From Bifidobacterium asteroides (GTDB lineage: Bacteria > Actinomycetota > Actinomycetes > Actinomycetales > Bifidobacteriaceae): 64,000 nt of DNA. The stretch's first letter is position 1. Every line of letters begins with the position of its first letter. The DNA is taken from positions 558,001 through 622,000 of the forward strand of contig NZ_WKKW01000001.1 in NCBI RefSeq assembly GCF_009683175.1, written 5' to 3'. The position numbers and the translations under genes are program-made. Below are positions 1-8,239 of the stretch, piece after piece. The notes beneath the pieces were generated by a model. The model was not told the DNA's origin. It was given only the letters and a program-made list of their open reading frames with translations, and did no database searches.

Positions 1-50
1 GTCATTTCCTTGAACGCGTCGATGAGCTCGTCAGCGGAGAGCTTGGCCAT
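1..50 (-). CDS. rplL: 50S ribosomal protein L7/L12, N-terminal fragment (cut by window edge)
   Basis: Only the first 16 codons are inside the window. They read MAKLSADELIDAFKEM, a typical actinobacterial L7/L12 N-terminus (the dimerisation domain that binds the L10 stalk base). The ATG is at 48-50. The gene follows rplJ in the same direction with a gap of about 100 bases, the usual rplJ-rplL order, so the two are probably co-transcribed and L7/L12 dimers assemble on the L10 C-terminal helix. Identification rests on the short N-terminus plus the neighbour. Confidence 0.9.
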   Translation of the reverse strand, partial: MAKLSADELIDAFKEM

Positions 51-153
51 AATGGCTTCCTTTCATTTGTGGCGACCGGCATTGACTGGTAGGCCGATCA
101 CCGAACATCTTTTCTTGTATTTGCCGTATGAATCCGGGCCGATGGCCGTGGAC

Positions 154-675
154 TCAGGCGGCCTTTTCCTGCTTCTCGCGCAGGGCGTCGAACGTGCGCA
201 CGGCCTTGGTAGGCACAGCGACGAACAGGTTGGCGGCCTTGGACATGGTGCCCTTGAGCGCGCCGGCCATCCGGGAGAGCAGAACATCGCGGGATTCCAG
301 ATCCGCGATCTTCTCCATGGCATCCGCGTCAGCAACAGCTCCATCGATGAAGCCGCCCTTGACGATCAGTGCCGGGTTGTCCTTGGCGAAATCACGCAGC
401 GTCTTGGCGGCATTGACGTAATCACCCTTGACAAAGGTGATGGCGCAGGGGCCGGCAAGCATCTCATCGAGACCCTCGATTCCAGCCTCTTTGGCCGCAA
501 TCCGGGCTAGCGTGTTCTTCGCCACGTTGTAGGAAGTATCGCGGCCTAGCTTGTTTCGCAGATCGGCGACCTGCGGAACACTGAGCCCGCGGTACTCGGT
601 GAGGATGATGGCATCGGCGTCACGGAACTTGTCCGTCAGCCTGGCGACAGCCTCTTCCTTTTCGGGCCTTTTCAT
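154..675 (-). CDS. rplJ: 50S ribosomal protein L10
   Basis: A protein of 173 residues that forms the base of the ribosomal stalk, binding 23S rRNA and carrying the L7/L12 dimers. The N-terminus reads MKRPEKEEAVARLTDKF and is followed by the conserved EYRGLSVPQVADLR region and a KNTLARIA segment, both typical of L10. The open frame continues upstream to 795. The ATG at 673-675 is preferred because AGGAAGGA lies 5 bases before it and because the extra 40 residues do not look like L10 and overlap the leader hairpin. The C-terminal helix ends in EKQEKAA. rplL follows directly. Confidence 0.95.
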   Translation of the reverse strand: MKRPEKEEAVARLTDKFRDADAIILTEYRGLSVPQVADLRNKLGRDTSYNVAKNTLARIAAKEAGIEGLDEMLAGPCAITFVKGDYVNAAKTLRDFAKDNPALIVKGGFIDGAVADADAMEKIADLESRDVLLSRMAGALKGTMSKAANLFVAVPTKAVRTFDALREKQEKAA

Positions 676-730
676 GGCGTTCCTTCCTAGACAGACCTCT
701 GGAGGGAGCCGGACGACCGAGCTTGACAGG

Positions 731-760
731 CAAAAAGAAAGCCCTGCCGACAGGCAGAGC
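731..760 (-). terminator. Attenuator-like hairpin in the rplJ leader
   Basis: Read on the minus strand, CTCTGCC, a TGTC loop and GGCAGGG form a 7-bp stem (one G-T pair) at 741-759. A TTTCTTTTT tract follows at 732-740. This is a textbook intrinsic terminator lying between the rplJ promoter and the rplJ start, about 55 bases before the ATG. L10 leaders in many bacteria bind L10 or L10(L7/L12)4 to control this operon. The termination role here is inferred from the structure. Confidence 0.7.
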
Positions 761-869
761 GGAAAACAGGCCGCGAGGACCGATTTGAAACTCAACCTGT
801 GCTGGCTCGATCAACCGAACTTAGGAGACCCAAGGGTCCCGACCAACGGTCTTTGGTATGCAACGGCTA

Positions 870-898
870 ATAGTACACAGATAAACAAGGACCGTCAA
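870..898 (-). promoter_or_regulatory. Promoter of rplJ-rplL
   Basis: On the minus strand TTGACG (893-898) and TACTAT (870-875) are separated by exactly 17 bases, close to the housekeeping sigma consensus. The -35 box begins 3 bases after the stop codon of the rhamnosidase gene, so no terminator fits between that gene and this promoter. The predicted leader is about 190 nt. Confidence 0.75.
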
Positions 899-900
899 GT

Positions 901-3606
901 CTATAGATGCGGCACCATCAGATGGTGATGGCCGCAGGGCAGCGCATCCGTAACCAGGGATCCTGCTCTGCAACGAACGCCGGCCACCCGGCTCTCGGCA
1001 TCCAAGGCCTTCAGCATGATCGGCGACCCGTCCAGGAAGACCTCGACCTGAACCCCTGGTCCGACGCCGAGCACAGGAGGGAGGACCAAGTAACCCCGGC
1101 AGCCCTGGGGCACGGTCAATTCCAGATCGATATCCGGCAGGAGGACAAACCCTGGCCTGTTATCCACTCTTCCCGTGATCGTATAGGAGATATGGATGTC
1201 CCCCGTGGGCACGGGCATGGTCAGCTCGGCCCGGGCCAGGCCTCCGGGCTGTGGGGCGGCAAGGAACTCACGGTACCCGGGCTTCAAAGGCCGCAGTCCC
1301 ATCAGCCCGCTGGAAATCAGCCAGACAGGCGAGGCCCCCCAGGGGTGCGAATAGGTGGTGTTGGATTTGATCGATGGGTCCCAGGCCTCCATGGTGCCTC
1401 CAGCACCCTGGTCCAACATGTGCTTCCAGGTGCGCATACCCTCCCCTGCTGAGAGCAGAGCCAGAGCATCAGCTCCTAGGCCTGATCGATAAAGTCCATC
1501 CAAAAGCACGGCGGCCCCGTAGGCACTGCAGGCCATTCCCCTACGACGCAGATAGGCACCGACCTCCTCCAGTCGAGCGGGATCAGAGGGAGGCGCAAAA
1601 GCCAGCACAAAGGCCGAAGCATGCATGGCACAGTGATTGATGGCCGGACCGTCGGGACCGTCAAGCAGACCATCCCGGTAGGCACCAACCGCTGGATCGT
1701 AGAGCCGCTCGTCCAAGGCCTCTTGCATTTTCCGGGACACCTCTGCCAGACGGGCAGCTCGGTTACGACGTCCCAACGCCCGTGACAGACGAGCCATGGC
1801 TTTATAGGCGGCACTGGCCAGTGCGTTGATGACCGTGTTGACACGACCGAAGACATATCCATCACGTTCAACGGGCGGCCAGTCGACCAGGTCTCCATCC
1901 ATTTGGCTGGAGACGCCGGGGTCCTTGACAATCAACCCGCTGTCCTGGTCCAGATACCTGTCTGGCAGCAGTCCCATCAGCCGGTCGTACTGGTCTGCCG
2001 CCTGGGTCAGATCTCCGGTGTGCATCCAGGCATCGTGAACAGCCAAAATGCTGTAGAGGGGCCACTCGGTGGGCCAGGTTCTATTGGCGATCAGATAGTC
2101 CACGCTGTAACGGCCCAGGGCAGGCGCATCATCCAACACCATATGAGCCCGCTGCTGGATCCAGGCATCAGCCTCATAGGGAGCCCGTTCCCTGGTCCAG
2201 GAATCGACGTAGATGTCAGCGTTGAGTCCCCTGATGGTGTTTCGCCCCAGCTGCCAGACCTCATCCAACAGAGGCCTGTCGCAATGAAACCTGGCGTGGT
2301 CGTCATATACGGGAGCCTCAAGGCACTCTGCCCACAGGCCCCTGTCAGACAGGCTCGCCAGCAGCCCTTCAGGTTCGGATTCCGCCGACCATATCAGCTC
2401 CAGATATCGGAAGACCCGGATTCCCCAAGTCTGTGCCCGGTTGCGGCCAGGCTGCAGCCGCCAGCGATCCTGATAGACGTTGGAGGTGGCCAGGTGGTAG
2501 CGAACGCCACCTTGGCCGTCCAGGACCTCCCCGTAACGGACGATCAAGTCCAAATGTTGCGACAGATCCACCCGCAGACCGATGCCACCCAGCCGTACGG
2601 AGCCGAAATCCAGCAGAAGATGACCAGGAGCAGCATCCAAAACCCGACGAACATCCACCCGGGTCAGTCTGGTGCCATCTGCAGGAGCTGCCAGGCACTT
2701 GGAGAATGGGGGCCGAATCCGGACCTTGGGCCAGGCAGAGTCATCAAAGCCCGGGCCGGAAAAACCCCAGGGGTATCGGGACAGATCGATGTCCTCAGCC
2801 GGAGCCTGATAGTAGGTTGTGCCGATAGAGGCGCTGTCAGGAAATGCCTTGGCCCCGCTAATAGCCTTCCATTCGGCATCCGTGCCATAGTGCTCCACCC
2901 TGCCATCAGGCCGACCAACATCCAACTGGGCCTGGAAACGGCGGCCCTCCATGGCATATGCCACCACGCCCAGAACGTTCTGAGCCCCCGGACGCAAAAG
3001 GTCGGTGACCTCGTAACCCCTGTAGCGATCCTCTCCATCCAGGGGGAATACTGGACCACAGCCCAGAAACCGCCCGTTGAGCCATAGTCGATAGACAAAT
3101 TGACGCGCAGGCACAGTGCTGTCAGCGGTCGCATACAGGCTAGCCCAGAGGATCGGCCCCGGGGGCAGCCGGACCACACCACGCATCAGCGCCCAACCTT
3201 TGGCATTACCCTGAGAACCTGAGGGGTTCTTTTCGTCCTCTGCGGACCAAATGGCTTGAGCATGCCAGACCGGGCCAGGCCCCGTGCCAAAGGTGATGGG
3301 TTCAGACCCTATCAACCGACGGCCCTGTGCATCCAACAGAAGAACGGTCAGCCAATACCGTCGCGAAGGACCCATATCCGGTCCAGGGAGCCTGCTGCCA
3401 TTGAGCTCGTCCGCAGGTTGGATGCCGGTGTCTACAAGTATCCTCCCCTTAGGCTGCTCGAAGACTCGCACCCTGGCCAAACGGACCCTATCCGCCCAGG
3501 ACGGCAAAGTGTCCAGCCTCCACCTGACCATGGGCCTGAGTCCCGGTTCGATATCCACAGGACAATCCCGATCCTCGATCAACACCTGCAAAGGCTCACA
3601 GCCCAT
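901..3606 (-). CDS. Alpha-L-rhamnosidase, glycoside hydrolase family 78
   Basis: A 901-residue enzyme expected to release terminal alpha-L-rhamnose from rhamnosides such as plant flavonoid glycosides. It shows the N-terminal beta-sandwich region of Bac_rhamnosid proteins and a central (alpha/alpha)6 catalytic domain. Near residue 470 is the acidic motif DSWTRERAPYEADAW, where GH78 enzymes carry catalytic acid residues. Length is typical for the family. No signal peptide or membrane segment is visible, so it is probably cytoplasmic and acts on imported glycosides. The ATG follows a strong AAGGAGG. It is the last gene of a minus-strand operon with a DUF624 protein and ABC transporter genes, which suggests that the transporter brings in a rhamnose-containing oligosaccharide or glycoside. 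The exact substrate cannot be read. Confidence 0.85.
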   Translation of the reverse strand: MGCEPLQVLIEDRDCPVDIEPGLRPMVRWRLDTLPSWADRVRLARVRVFEQPKGRILVDTGIQPADELNGSRLPGPDMGPSRRYWLTVLLLDAQGRRLIGSEPITFGTGPGPVWHAQAIWSAEDEKNPSGSQGNAKGWALMRGVVRLPPGPILWASLYATADSTVPARQFVYRLWLNGRFLGCGPVFPLDGEDRYRGYEVTDLLRPGAQNVLGVVAYAMEGRRFQAQLDVGRPDGRVEHYGTDAEWKAISGAKAFPDSASIGTTYYQAPAEDIDLSRYPWGFSGPGFDDSAWPKVRIRPPFSKCLAAPADGTRLTRVDVRRVLDAAPGHLLLDFGSVRLGGIGLRVDLSQHLDLIVRYGEVLDGQGGVRYHLATSNVYQDRWRLQPGRNRAQTWGIRVFRYLELIWSAESEPEGLLASLSDRGLWAECLEAPVYDDHARFHCDRPLLDEVWQLGRNTIRGLNADIYVDSWTRERAPYEADAWIQQRAHMVLDDAPALGRYSVDYLIANRTWPTEWPLYSILAVHDAWMHTGDLTQAADQYDRLMGLLPDRYLDQDSGLIVKDPGVSSQMDGDLVDWPPVERDGYVFGRVNTVINALASAAYKAMARLSRALGRRNRAARLAEVSRKMQEALDERLYDPAVGAYRDGLLDGPDGPAINHCAMHASAFVLAFAPPSDPARLEEVGAYLRRRGMACSAYGAAVLLDGLYRSGLGADALALLSAGEGMRTWKHMLDQGAGGTMEAWDPSIKSNTTYSHPWGASPVWLISSGLMGLRPLKPGYREFLAAPQPGGLARAELTMPVPTGDIHISYTITGRVDNRPGFVLLPDIDLELTVPQGCRGYLVLPPVLGVGPGVQVEVFLDGSPIMLKALDAESRVAGVRCRAGSLVTDALPCGHHHLMVPHL

Positions 3607-3659
3607 TCCAGCAAATCCTCCTTGAGCCTGCTCTCAAATGCAACTTTCTTCATGAACCG

Positions 3660-4553
3660 CTATTGCCGGTAGTCCTGCAACGCAGTGAAGGAGGAGCCCT
3701 TGGGTCCAGCAGCCGGCAGTCCATACATGACCTGGACGCCTGGGTCCTCGCTCTCACGGGCCATCTGCCGGAAGAAGGGGTCAGCCTGCCACCGCACAGC
3801 TGCCCAGACCAGATACCAGATCAGGCCAGTGGCCAGAAGAGCCACCAGAATGGGCGAGCGCATCAGCCCCCAGACATACCCAGCCAGGATCGCCAGCGAC
3901 AGAACCAGCATGTACCAGCGGCGCACCGACAGGAGGAGGCCATTGACCAAGACCTTGCGGATGCGCGCCCGAGGATATTCCACCAGTAGCACCAGAGAGA
4001 CCAAGGCGGTCTGCACAAGGAGCAGCAGGCATACCAGGATTGGGAGGAACATGATCTGACCCCATGAGAGCTGTGACATGATCTGCAGATCATAAATCAG
4101 CGCGAAAGCAATGAACCCCAGAGGTAACCAAGTAGCCCATGACCTCAGGGCCAGAATCTTGTAGGCCCGCCAATATGCACGGAAGAACCCATAGACCGTC
4201 CCCGAATCCACATAGGGTTTCGCTATCCAATCCGGCAGAGACTGCCCACGCTCTATCATGGAATCCATGGCCTGCCGCCTGGCCCGGGCAGAGGCCGAGG
4301 ACAGGCCTGGATGATCGCGGTAGATAGCAAAGAGGGCGGCTAGACCAGGCGCAGACAGCACGGCTGCCAGCAGATAGGTCGGGAAGTACTGCGGATCTCT
4401 CAGAAAGATCAATACAGCAGCCAAGGGCAGCATCCCCAGCAGGGAGCAGCACCCAGCACCGAGCACCACAGCAATTGAGTTGGTGATCCCCAAGAGGGCA
4501 CGCATGGCGTAGCCCTTGGCGGGACGCCCCTGGTCGCCATCGCTTCCAGCCAA
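3660..4553 (-). CDS. DUF624 (YesL-like) membrane protein
   Basis: A 297-residue polytopic protein with about five or six hydrophobic segments (around residues 20-50, 60-80, 140-160, 170-195 and 215-255). The layout and context fit the DUF624/YesL family, which is frequently encoded beside carbohydrate ABC transporters and whose biochemical role is not settled. The frame opens with TTG at 4553, three bases after the stop of the upstream permease gene. An ATG 16 codons later (4505), preceded by AAGGG, is an equally good start. It sits between the permease and rhamnosidase genes and probably shares their mRNA. Confidence 0.65.
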   Translation of the reverse strand: MAGSDGDQGRPAKGYAMRALLGITNSIAVVLGAGCCSLLGMLPLAAVLIFLRDPQYFPTYLLAAVLSAPGLAALFAIYRDHPGLSSASARARRQAMDSMIERGQSLPDWIAKPYVDSGTVYGFFRAYWRAYKILALRSWATWLPLGFIAFALIYDLQIMSQLSWGQIMFLPILVCLLLLVQTALVSLVLLVEYPRARIRKVLVNGLLLSVRRWYMLVLSLAILAGYVWGLMRSPILVALLATGLIWYLVWAAVRWQADPFFRQMARESEDPGVQVMYGLPAAGPKGSSFTALQDYRQ

Positions 4554-4556
4554 GAA

Positions 4557-5456
4557 TCAGCCTTTCATTCCGGATGTCGCAATGCCGGCGATGAACTGTT
4601 TCTGCCCGATCAGGAAGACAATTAGAATGGGCAGAACCGAAAGGACCGAGCCGGTCATGATCATGGCAAAATCAGCATTGTACTGGGAAATAAAGAGCTT
4701 GAGGCCCAGCTGGATTGTGTAGAGCTTCTGGGAACGCAAGTAAATCAGCGGACCCATGTAGTCATTCCACGTATTAGTGAAAGTGATGATGGCCAAGGCT
4801 GCCAGGGACGGTCCCGACAGAGGAAGCATGATGCGCCAATAGATGCCGAACTCACTGAGTCCATCCAATCTGCCTGCCTCAGACAGATCCTCAGGTATGG
4901 TGTCGTAGAACTGTTTCATCATGAAAACACCGAAGGCTCCAAAGGCTTGCAGAAGGATGATGGACCATCGCGTATCGGAGAGACCGACGGCGGAAACCAG
5001 CTTGAACTGCGGGATCATGTAGGCCTGCCAAGGTACGGCCATGGTGGCGATGTAGATCAGGAAGAGGGTGGTACGCCCCCTGAAGGGGATCTTCGAGAAG
5101 CCATAGGCTGCAAAGGATCCAGTAAAGACCTGCAAGAGGGTCACAATAACAGCGAAGAAGATGGTGTTGAGCAACCAAGTCGTCATATCGGACTTGGTCC
5201 AGATGGCTACGTAGTTCTCCCAGTGCCAGACCGATGGGAACCACTTAATGGGGATGGCATAGACCTCATTGTTGGGTTTCAGAGAGGACAGGAACATCCA
5301 GAAGAATGGCAGGAGCACGAAGGCGGAGACAGCAATCATGGCCAGATACCCGATGATTGTGCCGACGATCTTGGCCGGGGGGACCTGCTTCTTGTTCCAG
5401 GGTATCTCCTCACCAGTAGGCGAGGGAACGGTTGCAGAGACTGTGTTGGTGGACAT
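4557..5456 (-). CDS. Carbohydrate ABC transporter permease, MalG/CUT1 type
   Basis: A 299-residue inner-membrane permease with six predicted transmembrane helices. The cytoplasmic EAA loop, EAGRLDGLSEFGIYW around residues 195-210, contacts the ATPase. The C-terminal NDYMGPLIYL segment is typical of the MalG-like subunit of CUT1 sugar importers. A polar N-terminus precedes helix 1. The start has AAGGAGG inside the last codons of the partner permease gene, so translation is probably coupled. It should pair with the neighbouring MalF-like permease and the lipoprotein. No ATPase gene is present here, so a shared multi-sugar ATPase encoded elsewhere is likely. Confidence 0.88.
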   Translation of the reverse strand: MSTNTVSATVPSPTGEEIPWNKKQVPPAKIVGTIIGYLAMIAVSAFVLLPFFWMFLSSLKPNNEVYAIPIKWFPSVWHWENYVAIWTKSDMTTWLLNTIFFAVIVTLLQVFTGSFAAYGFSKIPFRGRTTLFLIYIATMAVPWQAYMIPQFKLVSAVGLSDTRWSIILLQAFGAFGVFMMKQFYDTIPEDLSEAGRLDGLSEFGIYWRIMLPLSGPSLAALAIITFTNTWNDYMGPLIYLRSQKLYTIQLGLKLFISQYNADFAMIMTGSVLSVLPILIVFLIGQKQFIAGIATSGMKG

Positions 5457-5460
5457 AATC

Positions 5461-6450
5461 TCAGTCCTCCTTCAGGTTGTTGTACCAGAACTGGACCAGC
5501 GTGACCACCATGCAGATGGCCAGAAGAACCAGGGAGACGGTCGAAGCATAGCCGAAGTCACCACGTTCGAAGGCTACACGGTAGATATACTGCGCCAGAA
5601 CCAGAGTGCTGGTGCCAGGGCCGCCATCGGTCATAACCAGTGTCAGATCAAGGATCTTGAAGGATCCGATGGTCAGGGTGACCATGACGAAGAAGAGTGT
5701 GGGGCGCATCATGGGAACGGTCACATGCCAGAAGCGCTGCCATCCGTTTGTGCCATCAAGCTCAGCGGCTTCATAGAGCTCTGAGGGGATGGTCTGCAGA
5801 CCTGCCAGGAGCAGGATCATATAGTAGCCAACCTCACGCCAGGTGCCCACGACGATGACGGCAGGCATGGCCCAGGCCGTCGAGCCCAGCCACCCCGGGG
5901 GATTGCTGATGAAAAGCCGCAGGAAGGAGTTTATGGGGCCGGACTTGGGGTCGAAGAGCATTCCCCAAACCTGGGCCGCAGCCACTATGGAGGTGATGTA
6001 GGGGAAGAAGGCCACTGTTCTGAAGAAGGCGCGCCCGCGCAGCTTGGAGTTGAGCAGGACGGCCAGGGCGAAGGCCAGGACCAGAGTCAGGGGGATGTGG
6101 ACTATCGAGTAGTAAATGGTGTTCCACACCGAGGTCATGAAGATCTTGTCGTGGGATAGCCTGACCCAGTTCTTCACACCGTTCAAGACTGGGTTGCCGA
6201 AAGCCGACCACTTGGTAAAGGCTATATAAAAGAGCGTCAGGGTGGGCAGGAGAGTCAGGCAGATAAAACCTATGAAATTCGGCGATATGAATATCAAGCC
6301 ATTGCGCAGGTTCCTTCGTGAAATAGCCTTGGCGTTGAACTTGCCCTGCTTAATTTTGGGGGCTCGTCGCCCGCCGCCGGGCCCATGAGACCCCGTTTTG
6401 TGATCAGCGACCGCCTGTCGATCGTCGACCACACCGATTTCTTCTGACAT
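5461..6450 (-). CDS. Carbohydrate ABC transporter permease, MalF/UgpA type
   Basis: A 329-residue permease. A polar basic N-terminus of about 45 residues is followed by six hydrophobic helices. The EAA motif EAAELDGTNGWQRFW (around residues 230-245) is that of the MalF-like half of CUT1 importers. The ATG has TAAGGAG 9 bases upstream. It lies between the binding-protein gene and the second permease gene, all in the same direction, so the three form one importer. Substrate is inferred only from the rhamnosidase in the operon. Confidence 0.88.
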   Translation of the reverse strand: MSEEIGVVDDRQAVADHKTGSHGPGGGRRAPKIKQGKFNAKAISRRNLRNGLIFISPNFIGFICLTLLPTLTLFYIAFTKWSAFGNPVLNGVKNWVRLSHDKIFMTSVWNTIYYSIVHIPLTLVLAFALAVLLNSKLRGRAFFRTVAFFPYITSIVAAAQVWGMLFDPKSGPINSFLRLFISNPPGWLGSTAWAMPAVIVVGTWREVGYYMILLLAGLQTIPSELYEAAELDGTNGWQRFWHVTVPMMRPTLFFVMVTLTIGSFKILDLTLVMTDGGPGTSTLVLAQYIYRVAFERGDFGYASTVSLVLLAICMVVTLVQFWYNNLKED

Positions 6451-6528
6451 CTGTGCCTCTCCTTACTACCATCACGCGTCGTGGGTTTGAGCAGTCCCCA
6501 GCCGCTCTTACTCCAATTGGCTCAGTGG

Positions 6529-6564
6529 GAGGCTTCAGAACACGTATATGCATCCTGAAGCCTC
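6529..6564 (-). promoter_or_regulatory. Stem-loop between binding-protein and permease genes
   Basis: GAGGCTTCAG and CTGAAGCCTC form a perfect 10-bp inverted repeat around a 16-base loop, starting 16 bases past the stop of the binding-protein gene. No T-run follows, so it is not a typical intrinsic terminator. In sugar ABC operons such hairpins often protect the binding-protein mRNA and reduce expression of the permease genes downstream. That role is inferred. Confidence 0.55.
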
Positions 6565-6580
6565 CCTGCGTCACCGGAGA

Positions 6581-7939
6581 CTATTCGTCCAGCACGCCCT
6601 GGTCCTTGACGTTCTGAGTTGCCTCCTTGAGCCCATCGGATGGAGATTTGGCACCGGTCATGATCGAGGAGTGGGTGTCCTTGAGGATGGAGTTGATGGT
6701 ATCCGTGGCCGTGGCCACGGGGGCTTCCATCTTCATGTCGTGCTTGCTCCATGCATCCTTGGAGGCCTGGTCGGAGGCCATACCCTCAGGAGAGAAGAAG
6801 GTCTCGGTCACCTTGTCGTCAATGTAGGCGGGGGTGGTGGAGAGCTTGGCCAGTTCAAGAGCACCACCTTGACCTGTGGCCCACTTGACGAACTCCTTGG
6901 CAGCAGCCAGTTTCTGGCCGGAAGACTTGGAAGAGATTGCCAGACTGGTAGGGCTCCCGAAGGTAATCGGGGTCTTGGGCAGCTTCTTGTCGGGGTTCTG
7001 GGGAGCCGGAGCCATGCCCCAGCTGAACTTCTGGGCTTCGCCTGACTGTTGCTGACTGACAAGGGTGGCGGCGTACCAGGTGCCCATGGGCATCATAGCG
7101 GCCTTCTGAGTGCCGAACTGCGCTTGATACTGAACCTTGTTGGTAAATGAGGTGTTCCAGTCGATCGTATACTTGTCTTTCTGCCACTCCAAGGCCCTCT
7201 TATAGAAAGGCTCCATGTAGGAGAAGTCGGCCTTGAGGAAGGTGCTGTCTGCAGACTTGCCGCACTGTGCCAGAGCGAAGGACTGCACGACTGACTGCCA
7301 GTTGTGCATGTACATGGGGTAGACGCTGTTGGCATCGTAACCTGCTGCCGGCAGCTTCTCCTTGAGTTCCTTGGCAGCCTTGGCGTAATCATCCCAGGTC
7401 CACTTGGCGTTCGGCTCTTCAACCCCGGCCTTCTTGAACATGTCCTTGTTGTAGAAGAGCACCCAGGTATCACTGCGGTAGGGTAGGGCGAAGTACTTGC
7501 CATTGTGCTCATAGCCGTCCAGATTAATGTACTTGTTGCCCTGGTAGCTCTTGGCGATGTCGGAGATATCCGCCAGTCCCTGTGAATCTGAATAGGTGAC
7601 GTACTTGAGCATGTTCTTGATGGGGAAGACATCCGGCTGGGCACCAGAGGAGATATCTGCTGTCAGCTGCTTGTCATAGTCATCAGCGGAGTACTGCTTA
7701 ACGTTGACGGTCACGTTGGGGTGGGCTTTATGGAAAGCGTCAGCCAGAGTTTTGAACTCAGGGGTCATATCCAACGACCATCCTGCGAAAGTGATGGTCG
7801 TTTTGGCCTTGCTGTCGAATCCGTCACTACCCGAGGAGGCCTGCTTGCTTGAGCCGCCGCCTCCACAACCGGCCAGCAACATAATGCCCGCAGTGGTCAC
7901 CGCCAGAGCCTTGGTTACAGTTTTCACGTTCATGGTCAT
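6581..7939 (-). CDS. Extracellular sugar-binding lipoprotein of an ABC importer
   Basis: A 452-residue solute-binding protein. The N-terminus has a short basic stretch, a hydrophobic core and the lipobox LLAGC near residue 25, followed by a Gly/Ser-rich linker, so it should be a diacylglycerol-anchored lipoprotein on the outer face of the membrane. The mature part has the size and general pattern of family 1 (SBP_bac_1) sugar-binding proteins, including the TTITFAGWSLDMTPEFKTLA start. It is the first gene of the operon and is divergent from the regulator. ATG codons at 7939 and 7933 both have usable ribosome-binding sequence (AAGGAAAGGG). The ligand is unknown, with a rhamnoside suggested by context. 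Confidence 0.88.
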   Translation of the reverse strand: MTMNVKTVTKALAVTTAGIMLLAGCGGGGSSKQASSGSDGFDSKAKTTITFAGWSLDMTPEFKTLADAFHKAHPNVTVNVKQYSADDYDKQLTADISSGAQPDVFPIKNMLKYVTYSDSQGLADISDIAKSYQGNKYINLDGYEHNGKYFALPYRSDTWVLFYNKDMFKKAGVEEPNAKWTWDDYAKAAKELKEKLPAAGYDANSVYPMYMHNWQSVVQSFALAQCGKSADSTFLKADFSYMEPFYKRALEWQKDKYTIDWNTSFTNKVQYQAQFGTQKAAMMPMGTWYAATLVSQQQSGEAQKFSWGMAPAPQNPDKKLPKTPITFGSPTSLAISSKSSGQKLAAAKEFVKWATGQGGALELAKLSTTPAYIDDKVTETFFSPEGMASDQASKDAWSKHDMKMEAPVATATDTINSILKDTHSSIMTGAKSPSDGLKEATQNVKDQGVLDE

Positions 7940-8071
7940 CCCTTTCCTTCGGCGACAATGCCGGGGAAGAGGCCGGATATGGCCGACCCCTCTCTCGCTC
8001 CAGATTCATCACAGTCTCCAGGTGAACCTTTGTTGGCTTACCTGCCCATGAAGATTCCGAACGAACAAATC

Positions 8072-8088
8072 CAGACTAATTGGTCGGA
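8072..8088. promoter_or_regulatory. Candidate operator for the sugar locus
   Basis: GACTAATTGGTC (8074-8085) is a near-perfect 12-bp palindrome, with one mismatched pair and flanking CC/GG. It lies in the 300-base divergent spacer between the binding-protein gene and the regulator gene. AT-centred palindromes of this size are typical LacI/DeoR operators. Binding is inferred from position and symmetry only. Confidence 0.4.
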
Positions 8089-8239
8089 AAATGACCTGAA
8101 GAGTTTGTTGCAGTCTGTTTCCATCGCTCTTAGGCCATAACTCAGGTATACACTATGAAAGTTAGGGAAGCTAGAAATCGGAGATGTTGGCCGTCTTGAC
8201 TGCCCTCATCAGCATAGTAGCAAAGCATCGAGGCCGGGC

